Below are positions 43,251-56,150 of a stretch of 64,000 nt of DNA, in pieces. Source of the DNA: Triplophysa rosa (Eukaryota > Chordata > Actinopteri > Cypriniformes > Nemacheilidae); contig NC_079906.1 in NCBI RefSeq assembly GCF_024868665.1, forward strand, positions 11,108,833 through 11,172,832. The letters run 5' to 3'. Position 1 is the first letter of the stretch. Each line of letters begins with the position of its first letter. A program made the translations under genes and the position numbers. Below the pieces are notes generated by a model. That model was not told the origin of the DNA and did not search any database. It saw only the letters and a program-made list of their open reading frames with translations.

Positions 43251-45481
43251 CAATCAGTTCTCTGAACGTAATATCATTTGTTTTGTTTGTCTGAAAAAGT
43301 CATTATGGGCCAATCAGAGATCAAACACATGAAGTATTGATGAAAATGAATGAAAAACAAGAAATAAGCTAAATAAGATTCATTCCTGATGTAGCCTATG
43401 TAGAATAAATATTTCTGACAATTGGTATGAAAAATATAGGTTGTAAAATATATGTGTTGTGTGAATGTAAGGTCTTTCTTTTAATTACATAATTATTTTA
43501 TTATTTTGGGGGGTCAGTAAGGGAAGCTTCCGTTTTACTGTAGTGCACAGGTTGAAATGTAGGGGGCAGTATTGAACTGGGAGAGGTTTCCATACTATTG
43601 GGCCCATGCAGCTGGCTCAGTTTCTCGGCAGAAATAAGAGTGACATAACATGCATTTACATGCTTTTGAGGTTTGTGTAACACTGTGAAACATAAAGGTA
43701 GGGGTCACAATTACAAGCGGAGAACGAAACACTCTCTTTGCAAAACAACAACAACAAAAAGATATAGGCTATCTAAACTGCATTTGTAGAAAAAACATAG
43801 CAAAAATATGTGTAAGATGGAGCATTGCAATTAGCCTATTTCTAATTTATAAACAAGTAGTAATGTAAAAACAGTTTGTTTAATCAGTTATAAGTCATGA
43901 ATGAAAAACGAGTTTTGACAAACTCCTGTTTTTCTTGTAGCCTAGCCATTTAGAAGCATGCCGCAAGCAACTTGAGGTTGGATAATGCACGTAGATAGCT
44001 TGAATGCATCAAGTCTTTGGCTTTGTGTGTAAAATCCATACATATATTGACCTAAATCTATTATTGTTTTTTAATTGATTGTTTTATTTTGTCATCATCT
44101 AAAAACCATAGCTAAACAAGTTAATACTTTATGCAGCGGGTACGACTTTGGTCTTTAGATGATGATTTCAAGATACAGATGCAGCTGTGAAATTACGATT
44201 CAATTTACAAGAGTTAAATAACATAATTCAAATCATTTAAATGAGCATGATCTTGCTGGAAGTGATACATACAAATCACACAAGCTTAAAATCTAGCCTA
44301 TGCAAAAATTATGTAAATATCGGCTGAACAGGCTGGATGCAACACAACTCTGCTAATGTAGCCTTATTTTAACTGGGACAGTGTAAAGGTCTAAATTTGC
44401 TGTAATTGTGACAGCACACACCTTGTCTGTTATGTTTTTACCCTATGCTTTGTGAAGTCCTGTTTGTTTTCTCGTTTATTGTAGAATAAAATACTCCCTT
44501 TATATCAACCAATTAAAATGTTCAAAATAAACAAAAATGGGTTAAAACTATAATAAAAAATAAATAGCCATGATGTTTGGGTGAGAGGTGGGTGATAGAT
44601 GTATAAAATTATATTGAACATAATTTTGATCAAATTTACATTCATTTGTTGTAGTGGGGTAACAACAACAAGTGTAACTGGTATACAAGTGTATACCAGT
44701 TTCCATAAAGTATACAGTATGTTTGCATGATGCTAAATAAATCACGTTAATGTAGCAAACAACTATGTAATATTACAAAATTGAGACACACAATTACAGA
44801 CAACAAAATTACAATAGGACTCCCCATAGTTGTCTAAATGATCTAAGGATGAGAAAGATGGAGTGAGCCAGAACAGAAGGTGTTTGTAATCGCTGGTCTA
44901 GTTTAGTCTTTGTGGCAGGTTGTTGACAGTATAGGACATATGCAACCCTGCAAGTAACTTAGCTTGAGTTGCTCTGACTGGAGAATGTTTTAATCATATC
45001 TGGTTCAATTCTAAAGTCCAAGATCCAACATCTAACTGCCACTGCTTCCTAACGCCATTCATGCCCCTATTGAAGTCTGACCACATAATTTAATACAATA
45101 TTTTAATGAAAATATGACATTATTTAGAAGCTATTTTGTTGATGTCCTTATTAACTGCATGTCTGGAATTTTAATCATTATTACGGCAGCAAATAGAGAA
45201 ATGCAGAAAAGCAATAATACAGTACAACAGTATAGACCGTTTCATCGGAATGCAAGTGCCTGGTCGGTGTTTGTTGATTTGTATATTAATTATTATATTG
45301 TATAATAATTGTAAAAAAACAATTTGTTGAATGGGTCGTGTAACTTAGTCGCATCTAAGTTTAGCCAAGTAACAGTTCTAACCCAAAATAATACTGGTGA
45401 GACATACTTTAACTTGCTAATGTAATTTACTCATTATTTCTTTTGCTTGTTATCAGAAATAATCTACAGGGACTCTATTTT
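43251..45481. other. Intergenic, AT-rich, no feature seen
   Basis: No exon, clear repeat or GC-balanced block. A tandem-like GTATACAAGTGTATACCAG patch occurs near 44680-44700. Confidence 0.4.
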
Positions 45482-45486
45482 CTTTG

Positions 45487-46104
45487 TGTCACGGTCCTGC
45501 CTTCCTGGTTCTATATTTCTAGTCGTGTGGCAGGATCGGGACGGAGCCCTTAGGTTTTATGTGAGAAAGCCATGAGTTGTCTATGTTTTGACATCTCACG
45601 TGCTTTCTCGTGTCTTGTCATTGGCCCCACCCCTCTCGTTTCATGTATTGCTTCCCTGCCGTGTCTAATGTTTCTCACCTGCCCTGTGTCGTTATCCTTC
45701 ATTTGTCTTCCCTTTAAATAGTCCTCATGTGTCATTGTCCTGTGCCCGTGGATTGTGTGTATGTACGTGTACCCTGCACCTGCACCTGTAACCTGTACCC
45801 TGTGCTCGTGTGCCTATGTACTGTCTCTGTTCTTACCTGCGTTCCTGTTGGACTTTGTGAGTGTTTCGTGTTTCCCTACCTTCCCCTGCCGAGTGATTAT
45901 ACCTTGTCTCGTTTTAGATTTTGTTTAGTTTTTTGCCCTCTCATGGGAAGTGTTTTGTTTTGAGTTCTTGTTTTGTTTCCGTTTATCTAGTTCCGGTTTT
46001 GTTTTGCACCCCATCGTGGGTTTTTGTTTGTTTATTAAAATCTTGTTTTGTTACCCCTTTACCGCTGCCTGCGCTTGGCTTCTTTTCCTTGCCAAATCGT
46101 GACA
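45487..46104 (+). mobile_element. Solo LTR of a retroelement with 5-bp target duplication
   Basis: It starts TGTCACGGTCCTGCC and ends AATCGTGACA, so TG...CA edges with a short inverted TGTCACG/CGTGACA. The 5-bp word CTTTG directly flanks both sides (45482-45486 and 46105-46109). Inside, in the plus direction, are a TATA-like CTTTAAATAG (45712-45721) and an ATTAAA poly(A)-type signal (46034-46039) in the expected order for an LTR. No internal region, so it is probably the product of recombination between two LTRs. The 78- and 69-codon frames over it are not proteins. Gypsy-type by termini. Confidence 0.85.
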
Positions 46105-46109
46105 CTTTG

Positions 46110-46640
46110 CGGATATGTACCGGAAGTTAAGTTCGGGCCACAAAATCACGTATGCGCAGTAACGTTTGTTTATGTTGTTGCATTGAAACTGTCAATAGAA
46201 CAGAGGAACAAAACACATGTGGACAAACATCTGATGTTTTGAAGCCTTTCTCGCCCCTTTTTCCTTCAAATTTTTATACTTGCATCATTTTTCATCATTT
46301 GCATTATTTTTTCCTTCAAATTTTTGTATCTGAGTGCAAAGACCAAAACTATGTTTATAGATTTTATACAGAAAAAATGATTGAAGCAGTTTCTGTGGTC
46401 GTTTTTGGAATTCCCTTCCAAATGCGACAGTACTTTGGCATTACCATGACCAAACATTCCTGATAAATCCAAAATATAGATAAACAGAAATACCTTTGTT
46501 ATCTTCAAAGAGAAATTCAAGTGCAAACCCAGCTGCATTACTGTTAAATAAACGTGCAGCAGTGTACCACAAAACTGTAACAGACAATCATATACACACA
46601 AACACGAACTCACACACATAAATACAACACACAACCCTCC
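46110..46640. other. Intergenic, AT-rich
   Basis: A direct repeat of CCTTCAAATTTTT occurs at about 46262 and 46313. The 134-codon minus-strand frame (46266-46670) has biased, low-complexity sequence rich in CVCVF-type residues and no domain. Confidence 0.4.
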
Positions 46641-47840
46641 CCAATCATCCACCCACCCACATGCACACACTCAGCTCCACGGGGACTCAAATGCAGGTGG
46701 TAGCTGTCTGGTGTCCTTTAGTAAGTGTGCCCCCTCGGCTCAGCCCCGGGCCAGTCTCTTCACCCATTTATTGTGCCTCTGTGAGTCTACTTGATAAATG
46801 CAGAGCACACCAAACAGTAACAGCTAGCACTGCTGAAGATGGATGCCTGATTCACAGCTCCCCCACCATATGAGCCAATTTGTAAAGGACAATAAGTTTA
46901 AAAAGAACCAAGGATTCAAAACACAGCCATCCGCATACGGCCTCGCATGCGCTTTTTAGATTTTCTGTAAAATATTACTGCGAAATGGAAAGGTTCACAA
47001 GTGCTTTGTATTAAGAATATTCAAATGGTTTGAAGCTGGCTTAGTATTAGCCCGTGTATTGTCAAGATTACATAGCCACAATCATTATTTCAAAAATTTG
47101 GCCTTATAACAGATGACAAAACAAAAGTGATGGTGTGTTGGAGATGGCGATAAACAAACAAATTCCTCTGCTCCGAGTCAACACAGAATCTCACTAAATC
47201 TGGCCATACACAGTCACAACCGTATTGTATTTCCGAGGTGACATTTCTGAAATTACTTTTTGTGCAGCCGTCGAGTTTTGTGTATACGCACATTGTTTCA
47301 AACTCTGCCTTGTAAAATACGAAACTGTATAATTCAGGCTCAAAAGTGAACTTTTTAAAGCCACTGTGTTTATTTCAAGCATGTTTTGATGATGTGTTAG
47401 GCTTCCCACTCTAAAATCTTCTGCTCAGCACCCTGAATGTGCGTGTGTGCGTGTAGGCACAATGGGCCCGCAGAGGCGGCCGAACGGGTGGACGAGCACT
47501 AATAGGAAGCAGGTCAGCATTGGTGTAGGAGTCAGGGAAATGTCAGCCTGGGTTAACTATCAAAGATGAGTGCAAACGTATCTCTGTGGAAAAGACCGTT
47601 AGGAAAACATTAGCCTCTGCCATGCCAGCCTCCTAAAAAGTGGGAGTATCCCACCGTTAATGAATCCAAGACTGTGGGACCTGCTTTTCAGCTTTTCCTC
47701 TCTTCACTAGTCTGAGAGTTCAAACACAAGACCAAGTGATTAGACACAGTCAAATCGAACCTGCGGCCAGGATTACGTCCTTTGCAGATTAGAGAAGGAA
47801 AATGAAACAAAGTCATTTGAAAGAGACTGGAGTCATGTGA
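46641..47840. other. Candidate conserved blocks 10
   Basis: Two balanced parts, about 46640-46900 and 47390-47830, separated by moderate AT. They contain GGGTTAACTATCAAAGATG (TCF-like ATCAAAG) and GACCAAGTGATTAGACACAG (NKX-type AAGTG next to an ATTA core). Open frames short, without domains. Confidence 0.3.
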
Positions 47841-47992
47841 TACAGAAGCACAACGGGCATTTTTGAGTGTACTTTTAAATGCAACTTTCAATAAATACAG
47901 TAAATAAATGAAAATAAGTAAATAAAATAGTGTAATTGTAAATGTGTCTTTGAAATTCCATTGCAAAATGTGGTAAGAAGTAAAAAATTTGC

Positions 47993-49318
47993 AGCTGTCA
48001 AACGATTAATCGTGAATAATCGCATCCAGAATAAAGGTTTGTATTTACATAATATATGTCTGTGTACTGTGCATATTAATTTTGTATTTACAAACATATA
48101 GGCCTACACATACATGCATATATTCAAGAAAAATGTAAAAATGAATTAACATTTCGTTGCCTTATTTTTGTCAAAATTGAGTTTTTCGCATATTCTTATT
48201 CTGTGACAATTTATGTACATTATGCCATGTTTGTTATTTCAAATGTGTACATTTTGAGACTTTTTTAAGGAAACAAAAAGGTTCTATCTACAAAATCGAA
48301 TTATAATTTGGTTCTATAAGGTTCTAGCTGCGAGCCAACCAGCACTTTGAAAGCACACAAGAGGACCAATCAGGATCAGCTTTCTTTGTCATGTGGCCGG
48401 GCTCCTCAGTGACAGTGGAAACAGTGCAATGCAAATCAATGTTTAAAAGAAATCTTAAGGTTAACTGCTATTGATACTCCTGTCAAGGAAAGCAGCTCAA
48501 ACTACAGTATTTTTTGCTTTTATATTTAGCTATAGACACAACAGCCAGCAGCGCTAACTGTTAGCTTAATTCCTATGTTTACATGTTACTCCATAATGCG
48601 AATAATGTCTTAAATTTTACAATATAAAGCCCTGTCTGTCTAAACCAACGGAAACTTAATGGTTCCTGAAATAATGTGTAGAATTACCCACCATATACCT
48701 AACTGAAATTAACATCTGCACTGCACTGCACAGATAAAACATTTAGCACTGCCTTTTATGCTTAACTTGAACAAAAAGTTATGCGTCCTAAAGTATGAAA
48801 TAAAACTCATAAATAATTTAACACGTCAACACAATATTACAAAACTAATTTAATGTTTTAACAAACATTATAAGTTGGTGTTTGTATTGTTTGAAGATGT
48901 ATTTCTTTAATGAATGTTTTGCAGATAGAACCTTATAATTCTAAACAGAAAGTGATTTTTCAGAATCAGAAGGTTCTATTTTACACATTTACACATTTCA
49001 GAAAATGTTGATATTATACATTTATAATACATTTGGGGTCTCTGTCTTTTTTTAATGTATGAAAGAGATTTGTTTCTTATATTATTTTGCTATATGAAAT
49101 GCAAAAACTTTAAAGCTCAATATCTCAAAACGCAGATAGAACCTTATAATTCTAAGGCGACGATTTATGTATAATTTAAATAATTGGTAAATATAAATAA
49201 AAACAAGCAAATATTTCCTAACATGTGTATGTTTATAAATAAAATTATATGCATAGTACACAGACATATATTATGTAAACAAACATTTATTCTGGATGCG
49301 ATTCATCATTTGACACTC
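47993..49318. mobile_element. Inverted-repeat element with a second element nested inside
   Basis: The outer arms (about 47993-48150 and 49160-49318) are inverted copies, with GCTGTCAAACGATTAATCG and CGCATCCAGAATAAAGG on the left, and TCTGGATGCGATTC and TTTGACACTC on the right. The interior, from about 48280 to 49155, contains copies of a TATAAGGTTCTATCTGC word. A 24-bp stretch, starting GCAGATAGAACCTTATAATT, is exactly repeated at 48921-48944 and 49132-49155, and its inverted form with one change is near 48317-48334. This looks like a separate nested element. No transposase. Confidence 0.65.
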
Positions 49319-50229
49319 CTATAAAAAATGTTTGTCGACAATGCTATAGTAGAAATCACACATTCACCATGGTAAAATCTATTCCCACCATTGTAAAAAA
49401 GTCACAAATTCTGCACATGATTTGCTTTAAACTCTAAATTTTGTCATCACTTTTGTCATCAACCGACTCTATAATAGCTTAATGAAATCAAAATGTATTA
49501 TTCCATACAAACTGAGCTGCGATTAAAATATAAAAAAAGGAAACTGATCCCTTGCACAGACCTTGAAAACTTTTTTAACCAAAAACCAATCGTTTTCCCT
49601 ACAACATCGAGCACAAGCTCTGTTTTTAACAGATTGGTTATGTTTCATGGTTTATCCTGCTTAGTAAATATTTATCTCCACAACTAAACAGCTTGAAAGA
49701 GGATAGAAAATATATATGGTTAACCATGGCGAAAATATGATAATACATTTATCATAGCGTTCTTGTTTGGGGATTTTCACCAACACCCAGTGAGCTAGAA
49801 AAGTCACAGACTGATAGACATTGAAAAACCATATACAAATAAAGACAGATGTGGAGGCCCAATGTTTCGTTCGACAGAAGCTGTAGCAATGATGTGGATG
49901 TCTAGACAGTTATATGAAATACTGGCACTGTCGTTTCATCCCGTTAAATTGAAGCAGTGTTTCAAAATATGATCTCGCTCAAAACACAACAATGGCACAA
50001 CTGAATCCCAACTAACTCTTGGCATCAGCTGTACTGCTCAATAGGACCGGGATATGCCATAATGTGATTTTTCAAAAACAGAAAATGGTTGAATAAGTCA
50101 CGTGCATTCAGTGGCAATGAAATATCTTTGATGCAATAGAATAGAGTACAAACATTGGGCTCACAGATGTTGCTGTTTCAAAATTTTCCATTAAAGGATC
50201 ATGTGCAGTCTTGACTAGAACATGCATGC
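49319..50229. other. Intergenic, no feature seen
   Basis: Moderate to AT-rich, no exon or repeat recognised. Confidence 0.4.
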
Positions 50230-50550
50230 TAGCAAATTAACAACCCTAAAATGTGTCTTTCCTGGAATATCTCCAATATGAGGGTGTAAAAAACACTTCT
50301 ATAATGCAAGGGAACATGGACATCCACCATATTCTCATCACAGACATACACCTGCTCCTTGGCCTCTCGGCCCTCATGCCGAAGGGCACCGGGCCCTTGA
50401 TCACTGCCACCTCTCCTAACAGACTGAAAGAGAAGCGTGCAGTGCTGTTAACTGATCTGTACCTCCCTTTCTCCTCCCAGCTCTTTGTACTACTGATGGA
50501 GTGCTTTCTGCTACAGCTGTCACCCGTCCAATGTGACATGTGCATGCTTC
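50230..50550. other. Candidate conserved block 11, exon-like on the minus strand
   Basis: On the minus strand CTTCTCTTTCAG (AG near 50425) is a good splice acceptor and is followed by an open reading frame to a TAG near 50231. Two of the three frames stay open for over 180 nt. One reads GREAKEQVYVCDENMVDVHV without recognisable domain. The GC content is high relative to flanks. Possible unrecognised exon or non-coding element. Confidence 0.25.
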
Positions 50551-51455
50551 TGCAAACACATGTACAACCATGCACATGCGTGCACATTTACATGCATACT
50601 GAATTGAAATGAATGCAACAAGGTTTTTAGAATAATTTACAAAGAGATTTGTTCAGCTTGTGTTGCATGAATAGGGTCTGTGGAGTGTTACCCACACCTG
50701 CTAGTTACACAAATGTTTCTCGCAGAAGTTCCATATAATGAGTCTAGTAACAGGTCACCATATCTGCAGTGACATTAGTGCAAGTCAGGATTCCACAAAT
50801 GTGTTCAGACCATTCTGGTCTTTTCAGCAGGGGTAAAAATCACAGATATAGAATAGTATCTGTTTATTAATCATAAACAAATAATGTATATTTTAAATGC
50901 ACCAAATGCTTTACATTTCTCAACAAATAAACATTTTGTCTTTGCTAAGAATGACTGGCTAGATTCAGTGGTCATGGCATGAATTCATGAAATGCCAATG
51001 AACACACTGAGCTTGTCATCTGAGAATATCACGGTGTGTGTCTCTGAGTGCTGGTTAGCCACAGTCTTAGCATATTGTGGTTTGTGGTTTGAAGAAAAAA
51101 GCAAAATGAGAAACAAAGCTGAAGGTAAGCGCCAGGTCACACAATACGGGGGACAAACCCAATCTGACTTAAATATAGACACAGTTAATAGCAGGATTCA
51201 TTTAGCTCCATAAACTTTTCCGCGCAAGTCAGTGGTTCTCTGGGGAAATGCGAAGTGACATGTTTTTAAACCAAATTCATGTCATTGTCAATGTAAAATG
51301 AATAGTACAATCCAATTAGCCACCAAATATTTCTTCATTCAGCATTTAGAAATAACTGAATTTGCGTTACATTCCTTTCTGCTTCTTCACTTTTCAACTT
51401 TTAAATAATTTAACAGTGAGACACGTTTTCAATGCTATCAGCATAAATGTTATTT
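50551..51455. other. Intergenic, no feature seen
   Basis: No recognised exon or repeat. A CATGCAC/ATGTGCA-rich patch lies at about 50535-50600. Confidence 0.4.
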
Positions 51456-51461
51456 GTTTTT

Positions 51462-51737
51462 AAAGGGATTATTTGCCAAAAAAAATAAACATTCTGTCAT
51501 CATTTACTCACCCTCATGTTGCTCCAAATCCCTATACCGTTTCTTAAAAAAAAAGGAGATGTTAGATAGAATGTTAGTGACTCATGCTTTAGTCCCCATT
51601 CACTTTTATGAAATCGGGAGAACAAACAGCATCACCATTCTTCATATAATCTCATGTTGGTATGGAATAAATAAAGCCATGCAGCTTTGGACTAATATGA
51701 AGGTTAGTAAATGATGACAGAAGTTTTCTTTTCGGAT
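51462..51737. mobile_element. Diverged TTAA-type MITE
   Basis: The left end AAAGGGATTATTTGCC leads into TCTGTCATCATTTACTCACC, and the right end has GTAAATGATGACAGAAG. The middle is shortened and ends are eroded. Confidence 0.65.
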
Positions 51738-51839
51738 GAAAAGTGAAAAGACTAATGAAAAGACTTTCTGTGCATATGCCTTGTTAACTGTTTCATGTCA
51801 TCCTCTCAGCACTCAAAAGCAACAAAAATTATGTTGTGT

Positions 51840-52280
51840 CCGATCATTTTTTAGGAATCCCTCATCGCTTCGACCCCATTGGGCATCGCTGCTCCTGTAA
51901 TGTGAGTGGTCCAGGTTGATTAGTTTATTGTTTTAGAGAGTGATTCCCTGTTGAGATCATTAACAGCTTGAGACTGCATGTGAGCTGGTGCTGAAACACA
52001 CTTACTCTCTGGGCATCACTCATTAACTCAATTACGACCATATAACATCATCTGGAGAGGCAAACTGTGTCATAACCACTAAAGATGGCTGTCACCTGTT
52101 TGGAGAAATAGAGAGGTGTGAAAGCGCACTGAATTTTTAGGACTTAATTGCATTAAACTGAGCAATGATCTATTAATAGAACTCTGTTCCAATAGCTGTC
52201 CTCCTACAATTATGCCATGTTCAGTATCACCCCTTCTGTGAGAATCTTGTTGGTCATGGTAAGCTTCATACAACGAGGAC
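51840..52280. other. Candidate conserved block 12
   Basis: Repeat-free with several homeodomain-type cores: GGTTGATTAGTTTATTG, CTCATTAACTCAATTACG, GACTTAATTGCATTAAACTG. No coding frame. Confidence 0.35.
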
Positions 52281-53276
52281 AGAGCAGGTGGGTTGCTTTA
52301 ACTTAATAAAATACAAACAAATTCACAATTAGTCTTTTAGACAGAACTCTGCAGACAGACCAACGTGATCAGGCTGGACAGACACATGTACTGTACAGTA
52401 TAGAAATTCGTCTGGCTGGCTATCTTTCAAGTCACCTCGGAATTACGATAGGCTATTTCCCACCTCAGGAAATCATTTTTGGAACGGCGCTCTTGTAATG
52501 TTTTAATATTACTAAATAGTTCAAATGTTGCTAAATCCAGACATTACTTCGGGATTGTGGTGGGAAATATCCCAAATCCAAGGTGTCTATAACGCAGACT
52601 AAGTGCATGGCAAGTCTATGAGAGAAACATATTAATAATTTCCAGTAAACAATGAAACAAGATTCCAGTGAACCCATTCACACAGAAAAACATCGAAAAA
52701 CGCGAAAAGCAGCGCTCAGGAATTGTTTAAAAAGGCGAAGCGTAAAAGTTGAAATTCTTTCACCTTGACACAGCGTCTTAAAAACGCTGCGCTCATGCGA
52801 GAGTCAAAAGACTCGCAATTAAGATATTGTTTAGATTAGGTGGCATGAAGCGCTTCTCGAAAACGTCGCGTCCGTGCAGCGCATCAACGTGAGTACCAGA
52901 GAAGCGGACCAATCAGAAGACCACGACGGGGCAAGCGTTGCGAGCTTGTGAGTAGCAATGTCAGTTTCTGTTATCAAAAGCACATCCCTCGCATTCCGTA
53001 ATAAAGCAATAAGCCCCAAGAAGCAGTGGGTTACAGTGCATTGTATAACAGCTAATGGCGTTGTGGCTGTTATAAAATGCAATTTTTCATTAATGTTACA
53101 TTATGATTAGAATCAAATCTGAACAAGATGTTACAAAGAGAAAATTTGCAGTCTTTAGAGTTTATAATTTATTTCAATCTTCTGTTATTCATATAATTCT
53201 ACAAATTTTATATAAACATCAGTTACTAACTGTAAGACAGCTGTGTTTCTGTGCGAAATTGTTTTGTCTCATCCTT

Positions 53277-53314
<38 letters not shown>

Positions 53315-53799
53315 CTGTGTGTGCATGTGTGAAGACGATCATTTTGCATTGTAGACTTTATTTCTGTTTATGTGTGACATGCGTTGTTTTTGATTTTGAG
53401 GATGAATTTTTGTCCGAAGACCATGAGTGTGACTTTTTTCCACACCAACATAAAATCAAGATATCATTCAAAAAGAACTTTGTAGATCTAGGACTAGTTG
53501 ACTTACAAAATATCATGCCATTTGGACAAAGATTACATTTTATATTTTAGCAAACGTCATTTGTGGGTCAAAAAGACCCCGAAGACTGCATAAGGGTTAA
53601 AACCATTCATGACCGCTGCATCATGCGTTTTCAGACGCAAAGACGCATTGTTTGTACACGGCCCCTTATTTACACAGAAATACAATAGACTGGTAGCGCT
53701 GTAGAATGGAAAAATGTATTCTGTGTGAAAGTCTTTTATTTAATATTTTTTTACAAAATGCTTCACATTGTGAGAAATAAAATATAAGTGTCCTGTGTA
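52281..53799. other. Intergenic with a (CT)n microsatellite
   Basis: A CT run at 53280-53310. GTGGGTCAAAAAGACCCC near 53562-53579 is an imperfect palindrome. The short frames around the CT run are artefacts. No exon recognised. Confidence 0.45.
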
Positions 53800-55165
53800 G
53801 CCATAGGTCACACCTTCAGTTATGAATATAGCTGCAAATGTTCTGCCAAACTCTGAGTGCCAGTCCAGGCAATAAAATCCGACCGTGCCCTACCAGACAG
53901 ACCAGTCCTTCTTCAGGCATGTAGGCTTCTATGATCAAGTGTTTAAGAGAGAACTCAATGTTCCCACAGGCATCAGAAGACAAGAACCAACCTGCAGTTC
54001 CTTTAAAGCACCCAGCCACTGGGCAAGCAGTTTGTGGGCAGCTGTCTTTGGCTCCAGGCAACCAAGATCTCATTCCAGCATGGCTTACGACTCAATTCTG
54101 TGTCAGGGCTTGCTGATTTTGCCCGTTTTCCTCAACGTGCTCCTGAAGGCCTTTGTCAAAGTATTATGTTCTGCTTTGCGAAATATAGCGGGCTGATCCT
54201 GGCGTATCAGTTCCGTTCAAGGTTGACAGCAGCTGCCAAGTGGATCAGAGTATGGATTTAGGGCAATAACAATCTGTTGTAATGATTTTGAATACGGTTC
54301 TCCTGTGTCAGTTTTGGTTGCAGTTTCTGCTGATGGTTGGAAGCCGTGGAAAAGTTATTCCACACCTGATTGGTTTACATCGTAGATGGCGGCTTATGTT
54401 GCGCCAAATCCCTGTCTAGTGAAAAAATGAACAGGCCACGACTATAAAGCAGACTTAGAAAGCTACTTCATCTGGTAGATCTATCAATTTATAATAAGCC
54501 GAGAAACTATTTTGCTTTCTGGCTCCTGCGCTCATTAACAAATCCTCACAAGAAGTTGAGGAAATCCATAAAGAGCGCATATATTCATAAAATAAAGTTT
54601 AGTGAAGGTTGAATCATCAAATTTACATTAAGCTAAATGTGAAATACAGGCATCAAGGGGCAATTTAACATAAGTGGCATTCATCTTAATGTATGGCAGC
54701 TCTGGGTGGCTGCTGCTCAATGTAAGCATGTCAACCCGACTTTTTCAGCAGAGGAAGTGCATGGTGGCAATCGGGGGGGAAGGAGGGTACCCTGCTGCTG
54801 ATGACAAATGAAAGGGGGGATAGGGAAGGGAAGCCCACACGGCACTCTCTAAGCCCAAAAGAAGCCGTCCTTTGCGACCTAGCAACTTAAACGCCCGATC
54901 AGCCTACACCGAGCCTTTGAAACACAAAACTCCTGCACACGTGCGCATACACAAATCGGCGCATATACACACACTCATACGTCAACGCAAACAGGGGCTG
55001 ACACGCACTCTTAGCGCCACGGCCGGATGAAGGCTCTGCTTATCATGTCAACACGTGAGCCGGCGGACGTGCTTACACAGGGCAAAGCCTGACCACGGGT
55101 GATGGCAGCCACACGCTCCTCAGTTTCTAGCAGGGAACACTGAACCTCTGTGTTCTAATCACTTG
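53800..55165. other. Candidate conserved blocks 13
   Basis: Two repeat-poor, balanced parts at about 53810-54290 and 54640-55160. Overlapping open frames of up to 103 codons on both strands (53816-54196) show no domain. The second part has GACAAATGAAAGGGG and TGTCAACACGTGAGCCGG (a CACGTG E-box). Confidence 0.3.
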
Positions 55166-55309
55166 GGGAAGTTACAGTGTGAGTGGTTGGGATACAGTAT
55201 GTGTGTATAAATGAATGGAGGAAAGCTGGGGGTGGTCACCACCTCGGTTAACTCTTCTGCTGATTGCGGAATAAAATAAAATGTAACAATGAAAAAAAGT
55301 TAAATCATA

Positions 55310-55528
55310 TGCAAAAGAAGATATTTTGAAGAATGTTGTTAATTGGCACCCATTCACATGCATTGGTTTTGTGTCCATACAATAGAAGTGGTGCCTTACG
55401 GTTACCAACTTTCTTCAAAATATCTTCTTTGGGTTCTGCAGAAGAAAGAAAGTCATGCAGGTTTGAAATGACAAGAGGGTGAGTAAATGATGACAGAATT
55501 TTCATTTTTGGGTGAAAAGTCCCTTTAA
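55310..55528. mobile_element. TTAA-type MITE lacking its left end
   Basis: AAGAAGATATTTTGAAGAATG at the left is matched by its complement at about 55410-55430 (the fold-back arms), and the right end GGGTGAAAAGTCCCTTTAA is intact. A CAAGAGGGTGAGTAAATG word is shared with the copy at 1558-1678. Confidence 0.75.
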
Positions 55529-56150
55529 TTTTGACAAAAAGTCTGAGGTTGATGTTTATTTATAGAAAGATATCCAGAAATCGCATGTTTCCACTGTGTG
55601 AAATCTACCAAACCCAAATTGTTTTAAATATACAATCTACATAAAATTTTAATCTTCATAACATTTTTATAGTTATTTTATTGTTGAATAGTAAAAGAAA
55701 CACAATATTTAACAAATACAACGGAGAACTGCGAAATTAAATCTCCTGAGCAACCTCTGAGCAATGTTTTATCTCCTACACTGTGTAGAGTCTATCATAT
55801 GTGCTGGTAGTTTTTGAACACACCATCAAATGCATCATCTTAATATTATGTGCCTATATTTACTTATTTGTTGAATAGCCATTATATATTACAATAATAG
55901 TATGACCCTGTCTGGTTTACTTTGTGGTGATACCCGGCTGACTGTACATTCTCCGTTACTTATTTAAACCCAGTTTGCCTAAGTAATCAAAACATAATCT
56001 GCTATTTTTTAATCTTCAGAGACCCCTAACATTCTAAATTGTATTTTAATCAAACAATAGACTGCAAAGGTCAGTCGGACCCCTTTTATTAGACCCCTTT
56101 TAAATCCATCTCTATTAACGCTGAAAAAGGAAAATTGGCTGCTAGTAAAT
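55529..56150. other. AT-rich intergenic with a dispersed-repeat fragment
   Basis: The 18-base word at 55748-55765 is shared with 27922-27939. Nothing else recognised. Confidence 0.45.

Noticed and set aside
45727..46242. Cysteine- and valine-rich open frames
   Set aside because: They lie inside the solo LTR and have no homology to a protein family that I recognise.
46266..46670. 134-codon minus-strand frame as a membrane protein
   Set aside because: The apparent hydrophobic runs come from AT-rich and CA-rich sequence; no start context, splice sites or family resemblance.
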